Shown here: positions 1 to 6,881 of the stretch, in pieces
Layout of the letters: each line of letters starts with the position of its first letter
How positions within the stretch are numbered: the stretch's first letter is position 1
Source: Candidatus Sphingobacterium stercoripullorum
GTDB taxonomy: Bacteria; Bacteroidota; Bacteroidia; Sphingobacteriales; Sphingobacteriaceae
Direction: 5' to 3'
Length of the DNA stretch: 6,892 nucleotides
Assembly: GCA_019114715.1 (NCBI GenBank)
Contig: DXEZ01000032.1
Location: forward strand, 1-6,892
Position numbers and translations under genes: made by a program
Notes under the pieces: generated by a model
Databases searched by the model: none
Told to the model about the DNA's origin: nothing
Seen by the model: the letters and a program-made list of their open reading frames with translations, nothing else

Positions 1-2
1 GA

Positions 3-2690
3 AAAACACTGGTAAAGATCGGAGGGCAGAATAACCGGGTGGTAGATACTATTAAAAATGAGGTGGCAGCCTTCACCCCAGTAGGTGCGCTGACCATAAC
101 ACTTTCCAGTGGTCACGGAATAAAAAAAGGAGATCAAGTGTTGATCAAAAGACCTTCTAGTGAAGCCTGGATCAAAGAGCTTAAAACAGATCACTTTGGT
201 GGAGGGATTACCGCCATTGGCTGGAAAGAAGGAAGGCGCGATATATACTGGGATAGAAAGGTGCTAGCTACCGACGGAAATCAAATCACCCTCGATGCTC
301 CCATTACAACTTCCTTGGATCCTAAGTATGGTGGAGGGGAAGTTTATAAATACAGCTGGGAAGATAGGGTAGAACAGGTGGGGATCGAGGACATCAAGCT
401 AGAATCTTATTACAACCCAGAAAACCCTAAAGATGAGAACCACCGCTGGATGGCCATCACTTTAGATGGCGTGGAAAACGCCTGGGTGAGGAGAATAGAA
501 TTTCAACATTTTGCAGGTTCCGCAGTTTATACACTGCAAAACGCAAAAAAAATTACCGTGGAAGATTGTATTGCTCGAGATCCAGTTTCGGAGATCGGTG
601 GGCAGAGGCGATACGTGTTTCATACCAAAGGGCAGCAGACCCTATTTCAACGCATTTACTCCGAGCAGGGGTACCATGATTTTGCTGTTGGCTACTTAGC
701 AGCAGGTCCCAATGCCTTTGTGCAATGTGAAGCCAACGACTCATACAGCTTTAGTGGCGCAGTAGATAGCTGGGCCTCGGGCGCATTATTTGATATTGTC
801 AATATCAACAGCCAAGCTTTGCGTTTTGCCAACTTAGGGCAAAATGAAAATGGTGGGGGCTGGGCAGCTGCAAACAGCGTGTTTTGGCAGTGTGCCTCCA
901 GTATGGTTGAGTGCTATCAGCCTCCAACAGCCCAAAACTGGGCTTTTGGTACTTGGGCGCAGTTTAAAGGAGACGGTTACTGGCAAGCATCCAATGAGCA
1001 TGTGAAGCCAAGAAGCCTCTACTATGCGCAGCTTCAAGATCGCTTGAAAGATGCTTTTAGTAGAGAGGTAGTGTTGATGCCAGACCCGGGAAGTGCAAGC
1101 AGTAGCCCTTCGTTAGAGGTGGCCGCAAAGCTGAGCAAAGAGGCCTATGAAACGCCCCTAACATTACAAGAGTTTATTACCGGGATTCTCCTGGAGTCTT
1201 CCAGCGATATTGCAAAGGTGGATCGGTCAGTTAAGCGGTTTGATCCCGCAAAAACAGCGGCTCCTTTGCAGGCTAAAGCATCTCTAAGGCCCGTTGAAAT
1301 CCATCACGGCTGGCTTACTGCTGAGGACCAGATTTTAATTGGCGGTAAATCCGACGTGCAATGGTGGAACGGTAGCTCTAGAGCGTACGCCCTAAAGGAT
1401 ATGAAACCGCATATTACGCGCTTTGTGCCTGGAGAGGTAGGCACAGGATTGACCGATGATCTCTACCAGGTGCGCGATTGGATGGTGGAGAACCATATTC
1501 TATCTATGGACCACAACTACGGGCTGTGGTATGAGCGCAGGCGAGATGACCACGAGCGTATTAAAAGGTTAGACGGTGAGGTGTGGCCACCATTTTATGA
1601 ACTCCCTTTTTCGCGTTCAGGAAAGGGCACGGCCTACGACGGGCTGTCTAAATACGATTTGACCAAGTACAATCCTTTTTATTGGAACAGGCTGAAAAAG
1701 TTTGCCGATCTGGGCGAGCAGGAGGGACGCATGTTGATTCATCAGCATTATTTCCAGCACAATATTTTAGAAGCAGGAGCACATTACACGGATTTCCCAT
1801 GGCGAACTGCCAATAATATTAATGATGTAGGACTACCTGAGCCCGTTCCTTATGCTGGAGATAAACGGATTTTTATAGCTGAACAATTTTACGATATCAC
1901 AAATGATAAAAGACGGGCATTACACGAATCTTTTATCCGTAAGTCTTTAGAGAACTTCAAAGACAATAGTAATGTTTTACACTTAATTAGTGAAGAGTTT
2001 ACCGGGCCCCTACATTTTGTAGAGTTCTGGCTAGATGTGATTGGTGATTGGACTTCCCGTAATGAAAGTAGCCCTTTAATTGGGCTGAGCGCTACAAAAG
2101 ATGTTCAAGATGCCATCTTAAAAGATCCTAAGCGCAGCGCGCATGTGCAAGTGATTGATATCAAGTATTGGCATTATCAAAAAGACGGTACTATATATGC
2201 ACCGGAGGGTGGTAAACATCTAGCGCCTAGGCAACACGCTCGTGTCCTTAGGCCTAAAGGTTCTGACGCCGCGCAGATTCATCGCGCCGTGTTTGAATAC
2301 AAGACACAGTATCCTGAAAAGGTCGTTGTTTACCACGGCGATGGGTACGATAGAGCAGGCTGGGCCATCTTTATGGCAGGAGGGTCCATGGCGAACCTCC
2401 CGAAAGCTACCGATAAGGAGTTTTTAAAGCAGGCCTCAAAAATGAGCCCCGCAGTTGAAAATGATCTCTGGGTACTCCAGGGAGATGATGGCATGGTGGT
2501 GTATCTGCCAAACCAAGGGGAGCAGACAGTGCATTTACCCGGTGCTAAAAATGGTAGCACCGTGAAAGTGCGATACATAAACCCAAGCACCGGGGAAATA
2601 GAAAAGCAGTTAAAAGAAAAATATATAGGCAGTAATTTGAAACTATCGAATGGTGATAAAAAATCATCGGTGGTATGGATAACTTATTAG
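3..2690 (+). CDS. DUF6298-type protein: right-handed beta-helix plus TIM-barrel-like domain (5' end missing)
   Basis: The gene is truncated by the left edge. The frame is open upstream of the GTG at 39 (visible codons read KTLVKIGGQNNR before it), so that GTG is an internal valine and not the start. About 895 codons are visible. Numbering from the GTG codon as 1: a small beta-rich region lies at about 8-105. A right-handed beta-helix (pectate-lyase-like fold) lies at about 112-300, with short repeating strands such as VGIEDIKLES, AWVRRIEFQHF and KITVEDC. A low-complexity Ser/Ala linker starts near 350. A TIM-barrel-like domain spans about 418-790, with an acidic SEEFTGP motif at 651-657. A C-terminal beta-sandwich spans about 808-883 and carries INPSTGE. 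I recognise the whole as the DUF6298 group of secreted Bacteroidota/Verrucomicrobiota proteins, often labelled hypothetical or pectate-lyase-like. A role in extracytoplasmic polysaccharide cleavage is inferred from fold and neighbours; neither substrate nor catalytic residues are established. The next gene starts 6 nt after the stop. Confidence 0.8.
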   Translation, partial: KTLVKIGGQNNRVVDTIKNEVAAFTPVGALTITLSSGHGIKKGDQVLIKRPSSEAWIKELKTDHFGGGITAIGWKEGRRDIYWDRKVLATDGNQITLDAPITTSLDPKYGGGEVYKYSWEDRVEQVGIEDIKLESYYNPENPKDENHRWMAITLDGVENAWVRRIEFQHFAGSAVYTLQNAKKITVEDCIARDPVSEIGGQRRYVFHTKGQQTLFQRIYSEQGYHDFAVGYLAAGPNAFVQCEANDSYSFSGAVDSWASGALFDIVNINSQALRFANLGQNENGGGWAAANSVFWQCASSMVECYQPPTAQNWAFGTWAQFKGDGYWQASNEHVKPRSLYYAQLQDRLKDAFSREVVLMPDPGSASSSPSLEVAAKLSKEAYETPLTLQEFITGILLESSSDIAKVDRSVKRFDPAKTAAPLQAKASLRPVEIHHGWLTAEDQILIGGKSDVQWWNGSSRAYALKDMKPHITRFVPGEVGTGLTDDLYQVRDWMVENHILSMDHNYGLWYERRRDDHERIKRLDGEVWPPFYELPFSRSGKGTAYDGLSKYDLTKYNPFYWNRLKKFADLGEQEGRMLIHQHYFQHNILEAGAHYTDFPWRTANNINDVGLPEPVPYAGDKRIFIAEQFYDITNDKRRALHESFIRKSLENFKDNSNVLHLISEEFTGPLHFVEFWLDVIGDWTSRNESSPLIGLSATKDVQDAILKDPKRSAHVQVIDIKYWHYQKDGTIYAPEGGKHLAPRQHARVLRPKGSDAAQIHRAVFEYKTQYPEKVVVYHGDGYDRAGWAIFMAGGSMANLPKATDKEFLKQASKMSPAVENDLWVLQGDDGMVVYLPNQGEQTVHLPGAKNGSTVKVRYINPSTGEIEKQLKEKYIGSNLKLSNGDKKSSVVWITY

Positions 2691-2696
2691 ATAAAC

Positions 2697-2750
2697 ATGT
2701 TAAGCGTTAAGAATATTTGTGTTGCACTGATGGCTGGTGCATTTGTAGCT
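2697..2750 (+). other. Lipoprotein (SPII) signal peptide of the GH140-like protein
   Basis: Residues 1-18 give a short n-region containing Lys5, a hydrophobic core and a lipobox FVA before Cys19 (codon 2751-2753). Phe at -3 is less usual than Leu but tolerated. The mature N-terminus is C-GPEAEK. This predicts membrane anchoring; whether it is displayed on the surface or faces the periplasm cannot be decided. Confidence 0.75.
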
Positions 2751-4106
2751 TGCGGGCCTGAAGCCGAGAAGCTTACTAAGGAAGAGTTACCTCGATTAGA
2801 GGTGTCCGAAAACGGTCGTTACCTGAGTACTGAAAAGGGCGATCCCTTCTTTTGGTTGGGAGATACGGGATGGCTACTATTTAATAAGCTCGACCGCGAT
2901 GAAGCTGAGGTTTACCTGGAAGATAGAAAGCAAAAAGGCTATAATGTGGTGCAGGCCATGGTCCTCCATACCGTTCCTTCGGTGAATGTGTACGGTGATT
3001 CCTCTTTAATTGATGGCGATATTGCTCAGCCTCGCGTAACTATGGGTAATAACCCGGAGAATGAAGATGAGTACGATTACTGGGATCACATCGATTACAT
3101 CATCGATCTAGCAGCAGATAAAGGAATTTATATGGCGGTAGTTCCTGTATGGGGATCTCCCGTAAAAGCGGGACTGGTGAACTCCAGCCAAGCAGAAAAA
3201 TACGCTACTTTCTTAGCCAATAGATGGAAAGATAGAAGTAACATTATCTGGCTCAATGGGGGTGATATACACGGTTCGGATAGCACACAGGTGTGGCAAA
3301 CTATCGGGAAGACCATCCGGGAGATTGATGCGGAGAACTTAATCACCTTCCACCCAAGAGGTAGAACAGCCTCCACCGACTGGTTCCACGATAGCCCGTG
3401 GCTGGATTTCAATATGGTGCAATCTGGACACAGACGTTACGACCAGGATACTTCCCAAAATGAGCAGAAGCATTACGGAGAGGATAATTGGAGGTATATC
3501 AATGACGACTGGGCTTATTCGCCTGCTAAACCAACTATCGACGCTGAACCTTCCTATGAAGGAATTCCACAAGGCTTGCACGATATTACTGAGCCACGCT
3601 GGAACGATGCTGATGTCAGGAGGTACGCTTACTGGTCTGTTTTTGCAGGTGCCTTTGGCTTTACCTACGGGCAGAATTCGGTGATGCAAATGCATTCTGC
3701 TACCGATACAACCACAGCGTACGGATCGGATGAAACTTGGCTAGAGGGGATGCAAGCCCCAGGTGCAGGACAGATGCGCTACTTAAAAGAGCTCATCTTA
3801 TCAAAAGACAATTACTTTGAGCGTGTACCAGACCAAAGCCTGCTGGCGGAAAATGGAGAGCAATACGAGCGCCTGATAGCTTGCCGCACGGATGATTATG
3901 CACTGATTTATAATTATACCGGTAGAGACATGAAGGTCAATATGGGAGTGATTAATGGGCAGGAGGTTAAAGCGCAGTGGTTTAACCCGAGGAATGGTGA
4001 GCTGACAGAAATTGGAACGTTTGAGAACCAAGGAGTGCAGGAGTTCAAGCCTGAGGGAGAGCATCAAGACGGTAACGACTGGGTGTTAGTATTGGAGTCT
4101 ATTTAA
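2697..4106 (+). CDS. DUF4038 / GH140-like glycoside hydrolase lipoprotein
   Basis: The product has 469 aa, about the usual length for this family. The N-terminus is a lipoprotein signal peptide ending in FVAC, with the lipidated Cys at residue 19 followed by an acidic stretch. The catalytic domain (DUF4038, TIM barrel) covers about 34-370. It starts with the typical RYLSTEKGDPFFWLGDTGW and includes WLNGGD, with Asp190 as candidate acid/base, and DAEPSYE, with Glu284 as candidate nucleophile. These match the Asp/Glu pair I recall for GH140, whose characterised member BT1012 is an endo-apiosidase acting on rhamnogalacturonan II side chains. Residues about 384-469 form the C-terminal 'putative collagen-binding' beta-sandwich with WFNPRNGE. 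It probably hydrolyses a glycan in the periplasm or at the cell surface. Many DUF4038 proteins are untested, so apiosidase activity is only a candidate. The ATG follows the previous stop by 6 nt with no recognisable Shine-Dalgarno, which is common in Bacteroidota. Confidence 0.87.
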   Translation: MLSVKNICVALMAGAFVACGPEAEKLTKEELPRLEVSENGRYLSTEKGDPFFWLGDTGWLLFNKLDRDEAEVYLEDRKQKGYNVVQAMVLHTVPSVNVYGDSSLIDGDIAQPRVTMGNNPENEDEYDYWDHIDYIIDLAADKGIYMAVVPVWGSPVKAGLVNSSQAEKYATFLANRWKDRSNIIWLNGGDIHGSDSTQVWQTIGKTIREIDAENLITFHPRGRTASTDWFHDSPWLDFNMVQSGHRRYDQDTSQNEQKHYGEDNWRYINDDWAYSPAKPTIDAEPSYEGIPQGLHDITEPRWNDADVRRYAYWSVFAGAFGFTYGQNSVMQMHSATDTTTAYGSDETWLEGMQAPGAGQMRYLKELILSKDNYFERVPDQSLLAENGEQYERLIACRTDDYALIYNYTGRDMKVNMGVINGQEVKAQWFNPRNGELTEIGTFENQGVQEFKPEGEHQDGNDWVLVLESI

Positions 4107-4114
4107 GGGGTAAT

Positions 4115-4171
4115 ATGCAGAATTTCAAGTTATATTTTGTTTTGTTTCTAGGGATACTACTTAGTAGCTCT
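4115..4171 (+). other. Lipoprotein (SPII) signal peptide of the GH43-like protein
   Basis: Residues 1-19 show Lys5, a hydrophobic core (YFVLFLGILL) and SSS immediately before Cys20 (codon 4172-4174). Lipidation is the best reading. The residues after Cys (SKHVYM) include no run of Asp/Glu, so the acidic lipoprotein export signal described in some Flavobacteriia is not evident. Confidence 0.75.
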
Positions 4172-5044
4172 TGTAGCAAACATGTTTATATGTTTTCATC
4201 GTTTCACGAGCCTGCCGATGAGGGGCTGCGATTTTTATACAGTTACGACGGCTATAACTGGGAAGCGCTGAATAAGATTTATTTAAAGCCGGAATTGGGG
4301 AGCCAAAAGATTATGCGTGACCCTTCCATTATCAGAGATAAGCACGGTACCTACCACCTGGTATGGACCATTGCCTGGAGGGGTGATAAGGGAATAGGCT
4401 ACGCTTCTTCTAAAGATCTCATTCATTGGGAGAATAAAAAGATACTTCCGGTAATGGAGCACGAGCCGGAAACGGTTAACGTTTGGGCTCCCGAATTGTT
4501 TTACGATGAAAAGGACGATAGGTTCGTTATCATATGGGCATCTACCATTCCTGACCGTTTTCCTTTACATACAGAAAGCAACGACAATAACCAGCGGATG
4601 TATGTCACTACGACAAAGGACTTTGTTGACTTTACGCCAACTGAACTGTTCTCGGATCCAGACTTTAGTATCATCGATGCAGTCATTGTAGAGAAAGACC
4701 GGGACGATTACGTGCTGGTTCTCAAGGATAACTCCCGCCCGAATAGGAATTTGAAGGTGGCTTTCTCAAGCGATGTACTTGGGCCCTATGAGGATGTATC
4801 TGAGCCCTTTTCAGATTATTTAACCGAAGGCCCTTCTGTGGTTAAGATCCAGGATAAATGGTTGATCTATTTTGATTCCTATGGAAGTAAAAGCTACGAG
4901 GCAGTGGAAACTACAGATTTTAAAAGCTTCAAGGTGGTAAACGATCAAATCAGCGTGCCGGAAGATCACAAGCACGGTACTATATTTAAAGTTCCTTTAA
5001 AAGACTTGAAAAAGATAATTAAACATGATAAGAGCAATCGCTAA
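4115..5044 (+). CDS. GH43-like five-bladed beta-propeller glycosidase, lipoprotein
   Basis: The product is a compact single-domain protein of 309 aa. After a lipoprotein signal peptide (lipidated Cys20 in LLSSSC) comes a family-43-type propeller. The three expected acidic residues are visible: Asp69 in MRDPSI (general base), Asp188 in IIDAVIV (pKa modulator) and Glu238 in TEGPSVV (general acid). The family-typical VWAPELFYD sits at 123-131, and blade motifs such as YSYDGYNW and SSKDLIHW are present. GH43 enzymes are mostly exo-acting alpha-L-arabinofuranosidases, beta-xylosidases or galactan-active enzymes; I cannot assign the subfamily or the sugar. There is no C-terminal beta-sandwich, unlike many xylosidase-type GH43s, so it belongs to the short architecture. 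The ATG lies 8 nt after the previous stop, with a G-rich AAGGGG just 4 nt upstream, too close for a standard ribosome binding site. Its 3' end overlaps the next gene by 20 nt, which suggests translational coupling. Confidence 0.87.
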   Translation: MQNFKLYFVLFLGILLSSSCSKHVYMFSSFHEPADEGLRFLYSYDGYNWEALNKIYLKPELGSQKIMRDPSIIRDKHGTYHLVWTIAWRGDKGIGYASSKDLIHWENKKILPVMEHEPETVNVWAPELFYDEKDDRFVIIWASTIPDRFPLHTESNDNNQRMYVTTTKDFVDFTPTELFSDPDFSIIDAVIVEKDRDDYVLVLKDNSRPNRNLKVAFSSDVLGPYEDVSEPFSDYLTEGPSVVKIQDKWLIYFDSYGSKSYEAVETTDFKSFKVVNDQISVPEDHKHGTIFKVPLKDLKKIIKHDKSNR

Positions 5045-5111
5045 ACAAACTATAAAGATAGGAGCGGGGTATATGCTATTATGCCTCCTCTCGATGTCGA
5101 TTAGCCAGGCC
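5025..5111 (+). other. Signal peptide (SPI) of the beta-propeller protein
   Basis: Residues 1-29 have a basic n-region (Arg3, Lys7, Lys11), a hydrophobic h-region around YMLLCLLSMSI and a small-x-small cleavage site SQA before Gln30. Cys20 lies inside the hydrophobic core and is preceded by MLL, so it does not make a lipobox. Predicted to be released to the periplasm or beyond, not lipid-anchored. Confidence 0.75.
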
Positions 5112-6881
5112 CAAGACACCTTGAAGTATACTGGAGAGGCTATGGCTAATGTGGATTATCACCACGGGCAGCTGACGCCAGCCATTGGAGTGCATAATAT
5201 CCAGGTGTTTAGAGCAAATAGAGAGTTTCCCGGCTTAGTCAACGGTCATAACTTTACCTATAACCACCAGCCGTTTATCGCCTATTGGAACGATACGTAT
5301 TACCTGCAGTTTCTAAGTAACCCCGTAGGGGAGCATGTGGCTGAAGGAAAGACGGTCCTTCAGCAGTCCAAAGACGGGTACAATTGGACCGAGCCTGAAG
5401 ATTTATTTCCACCCTACAGGGTGCCCGAGGGTTTTACCAAACCCAATAGAGAGGATAAAGCAGGGAAGGATTTATACGCCATTATGCACCAAAGGATGGG
5501 CTTTTTCGTTTCTAAAAACGACAAGCTTTTAACCATCGGATATTACGGTGTGGCACTCGATGCTAAGGATGACCCCAATGATGGGAACGGTATAGGTAGG
5601 GTTGTTCGCGAAATAAAGAAAGACGGCAGTTTTGGCCCTATTTACTTCATTCGCTTTAACTCCTCGTTTGATCAAGACCTGGCGGAGTATCCTTTTTATA
5701 CCCAGAGTGATGATAAGGAATTTATAGAGGCCTGTGAGGAACTGCTAGGCAATTCGCTGATGTTACAGCAGTGGATTGAGGAGGCCGATAGGAACGATCC
5801 TATTATTCTTTTTAAGCGCCCACTGAAAGCATTTTCTTATTACAAGTTAGACGACGGAAGGATCGTTGGGCTCTGGAAGCATGCGCTAACATCAGTAAGC
5901 CCCGATAGTTTGCTCAATTGGGATTACCCCCCATTAAGGGCGCCCGGCGTGGTGAATAGCAACGCTAAGATTTGGGGACAGCGGACTAGTGACGGGAAGT
6001 TTGCAACCGCTTATAACCCCTCAGAGTTTCGCTGGCCACTGGCCGTTTCAACAAGTGAGGATGGATTGAATTATACCAACCTACTGCTATTGAATGGTGA
6101 AATTTCTACCATGCGTTACGGAGGGAACTATAAATCCTACGGCCCGCAGTATGTAAGGGGTATACTACCAGGTAATGGAGATCCTAAAGATGGCAATATG
6201 TGGCTTACCTACAGCATGAATAAAGAAGATATGTGGGTAGCAAAAGTCCCTTTGCCTGTTACAGAGAAACAAATTGATGCCGTTGAGGATGACTTTAGTG
6301 CAAGTAACGCTAGAGAGCTGTTTAATAAATGGAATATCTACAGCCCGCTATGGGCGAAAGTAGAGCTGGTGGAAGGAGCCCTCTCACTCAGCGATAAAGA
6401 CCGGTACGATTACGGGAAAGCAGAAAGGGTGATACCCAGTAGCCCAGAGGGAATCGTAGAATTTGCCGTTACACCCCAGCAGAATGAGTTTGGGAACTTG
6501 CAGATAGAATTGCTGAATGAAAAAGGCCAAGCGGCAACACGTATTACATTCAGTGAAGACGGTTATATTAAAATAAAAACGGGCTACCGCGAGGGTAATC
6601 TTTTAGAATACAAGCCAGATGTGAAATATAATTTCTCCATCCATTACAATACGGGCACCCGCTCTTATGAGATATCGGTGAATGACAAAAAAGAGGCTAC
6701 ACGGTTGTTTTTCCAACCGGTAAAACAGATTAACCGCATATCCTTTAGAACCGGAAATGTGCGAACTTATCCAGATGCCAATACGCCAACCGATCAGAAT
6801 TTCGATGTAGAAAACGCAGGTGTTTCTACCAATAATTCGAATTACCAAATTCATTATTTTAAAGCTAAGAGTATTAAGTAA
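5025..6881 (+). CDS. Secreted beta-propeller (sialidase/BNR-fold-like) protein with C-terminal ConA-like domain
   Basis: The product has 618 aa. A signal peptidase I signal peptide is read at 1-29 (Arg3, Lys7 and Lys11, then a hydrophobic core, then SQA before Gln30). Residues about 40-410 look like a multi-bladed beta-propeller with Asp-box-like motifs: SKDGYNW at 115-121, a degenerate SEDGLNY at 344-350, and blade strands such as PFIAYWNDTYYLQF. The N-terminal part is rich in histidines (46, 47, 57, 75, 81). Residues about 420-618 form a beta-rich jelly-roll, concanavalin A-like domain beginning at EDDFSAS. I do not recognise an established CAZy family with certainty. The general layout recalls propellers such as GH145 rhamnosidases, GH143 or PL24/PL25 ulvan lyases, and the catalytic type (hydrolase or lyase) is open. 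The context of GH43-like and GH140-like genes argues for glycan processing. The start at 5025 is preferred because it supplies the basic n-region; an ATG at 5073 is an alternative. Confidence 0.8.
   Translation: MIRAIAKQTIKIGAGYMLLCLLSMSISQAQDTLKYTGEAMANVDYHHGQLTPAIGVHNIQVFRANREFPGLVNGHNFTYNHQPFIAYWNDTYYLQFLSNPVGEHVAEGKTVLQQSKDGYNWTEPEDLFPPYRVPEGFTKPNREDKAGKDLYAIMHQRMGFFVSKNDKLLTIGYYGVALDAKDDPNDGNGIGRVVREIKKDGSFGPIYFIRFNSSFDQDLAEYPFYTQSDDKEFIEACEELLGNSLMLQQWIEEADRNDPIILFKRPLKAFSYYKLDDGRIVGLWKHALTSVSPDSLLNWDYPPLRAPGVVNSNAKIWGQRTSDGKFATAYNPSEFRWPLAVSTSEDGLNYTNLLLLNGEISTMRYGGNYKSYGPQYVRGILPGNGDPKDGNMWLTYSMNKEDMWVAKVPLPVTEKQIDAVEDDFSASNARELFNKWNIYSPLWAKVELVEGALSLSDKDRYDYGKAERVIPSSPEGIVEFAVTPQQNEFGNLQIELLNEKGQAATRITFSEDGYIKIKTGYREGNLLEYKPDVKYNFSIHYNTGTRSYEISVNDKKEATRLFFQPVKQINRISFRTGNVRTYPDANTPTDQNFDVENAGVSTNNSNYQIHYFKAKSIK
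5060..5064 (+). promoter_or_regulatory. Shine-Dalgarno-like AGGAG before an alternative start of the propeller gene
   Basis: AGGAG ends 8 nt before an in-frame ATG at 5073, good spacing for a ribosome binding site, whereas the ATG at 5025 has none. Starting at 5073 would leave only 13 hydrophobic residues and no basic n-region before the SQA cleavage site, too short for a usual signal peptide. The upstream start is therefore preferred and this site may be fortuitous. Confidence 0.25.

Larger units (their letters stand above)
3..6881 (+). other. Putative operon: four same-strand carbohydrate-active genes (PUL segment)
   Basis: All four genes face the same way with junctions of +6 nt (2691-2696), +8 nt (4107-4114) and -20 nt (5025-5044). 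None of these leaves room for a promoter or a rho-independent terminator, so one transcript is very likely. The promoter must lie left of the window. Contents are a beta-helix/TIM-barrel protein, a GH140-like enzyme, a GH43-like enzyme and a propeller protein. That is typical of a glycan-degradation locus, although the SusC/SusD transport pair and a regulator, which would define a PUL, are not in view. Confidence 0.8.

Noticed and set aside
2225..2257. Two nearby palindromes, GCCTAGGC (2225-2232) and TTAGGCCTAA (2248-2257)
   Set aside because: Both are short, differ from each other and lie within conserved coding sequence; chance is the simplest explanation.
2540..2562. Perfect 8-bp inverted repeat with a 7-nt loop (CGGTGCTA / TAGCACCG) near the 3' end of the first gene
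   Set aside because: It lies inside coding sequence, has no following T-run, and about one such hairpin is expected by chance in a window of this size. It is not supported as a terminator or regulatory element.
2330..2590. 86-codon open frame on the - strand at the end of the first gene
   Set aside because: It overlaps the conserved C-terminal domain of the first protein, and its translation shows no domain or signal. Shadow frame.
3339..3695. 118-codon open frame on the - strand inside the GH140-like gene
   Set aside because: It is fully antisense to a gene with clear family motifs, its translation resembles no family, and it has no ribosome binding site or context. It is a shadow frame, as are the other short frames nested in the four genes.
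4105..4110. AAGGGG as a ribosome binding site for the GH43-like gene
   Set aside because: It ends only 4 nt before the ATG and overlaps the previous stop codon, too close for standard Shine-Dalgarno use. The start is supported by the lipoprotein signal peptide instead.
5025..6881. Propeller protein as a canonical GH33 sialidase
   Set aside because: Only one good and one degenerate Asp-box motif are seen, and no FRIP motif or clear arginine triad is visible, so a sialidase call is not supported.
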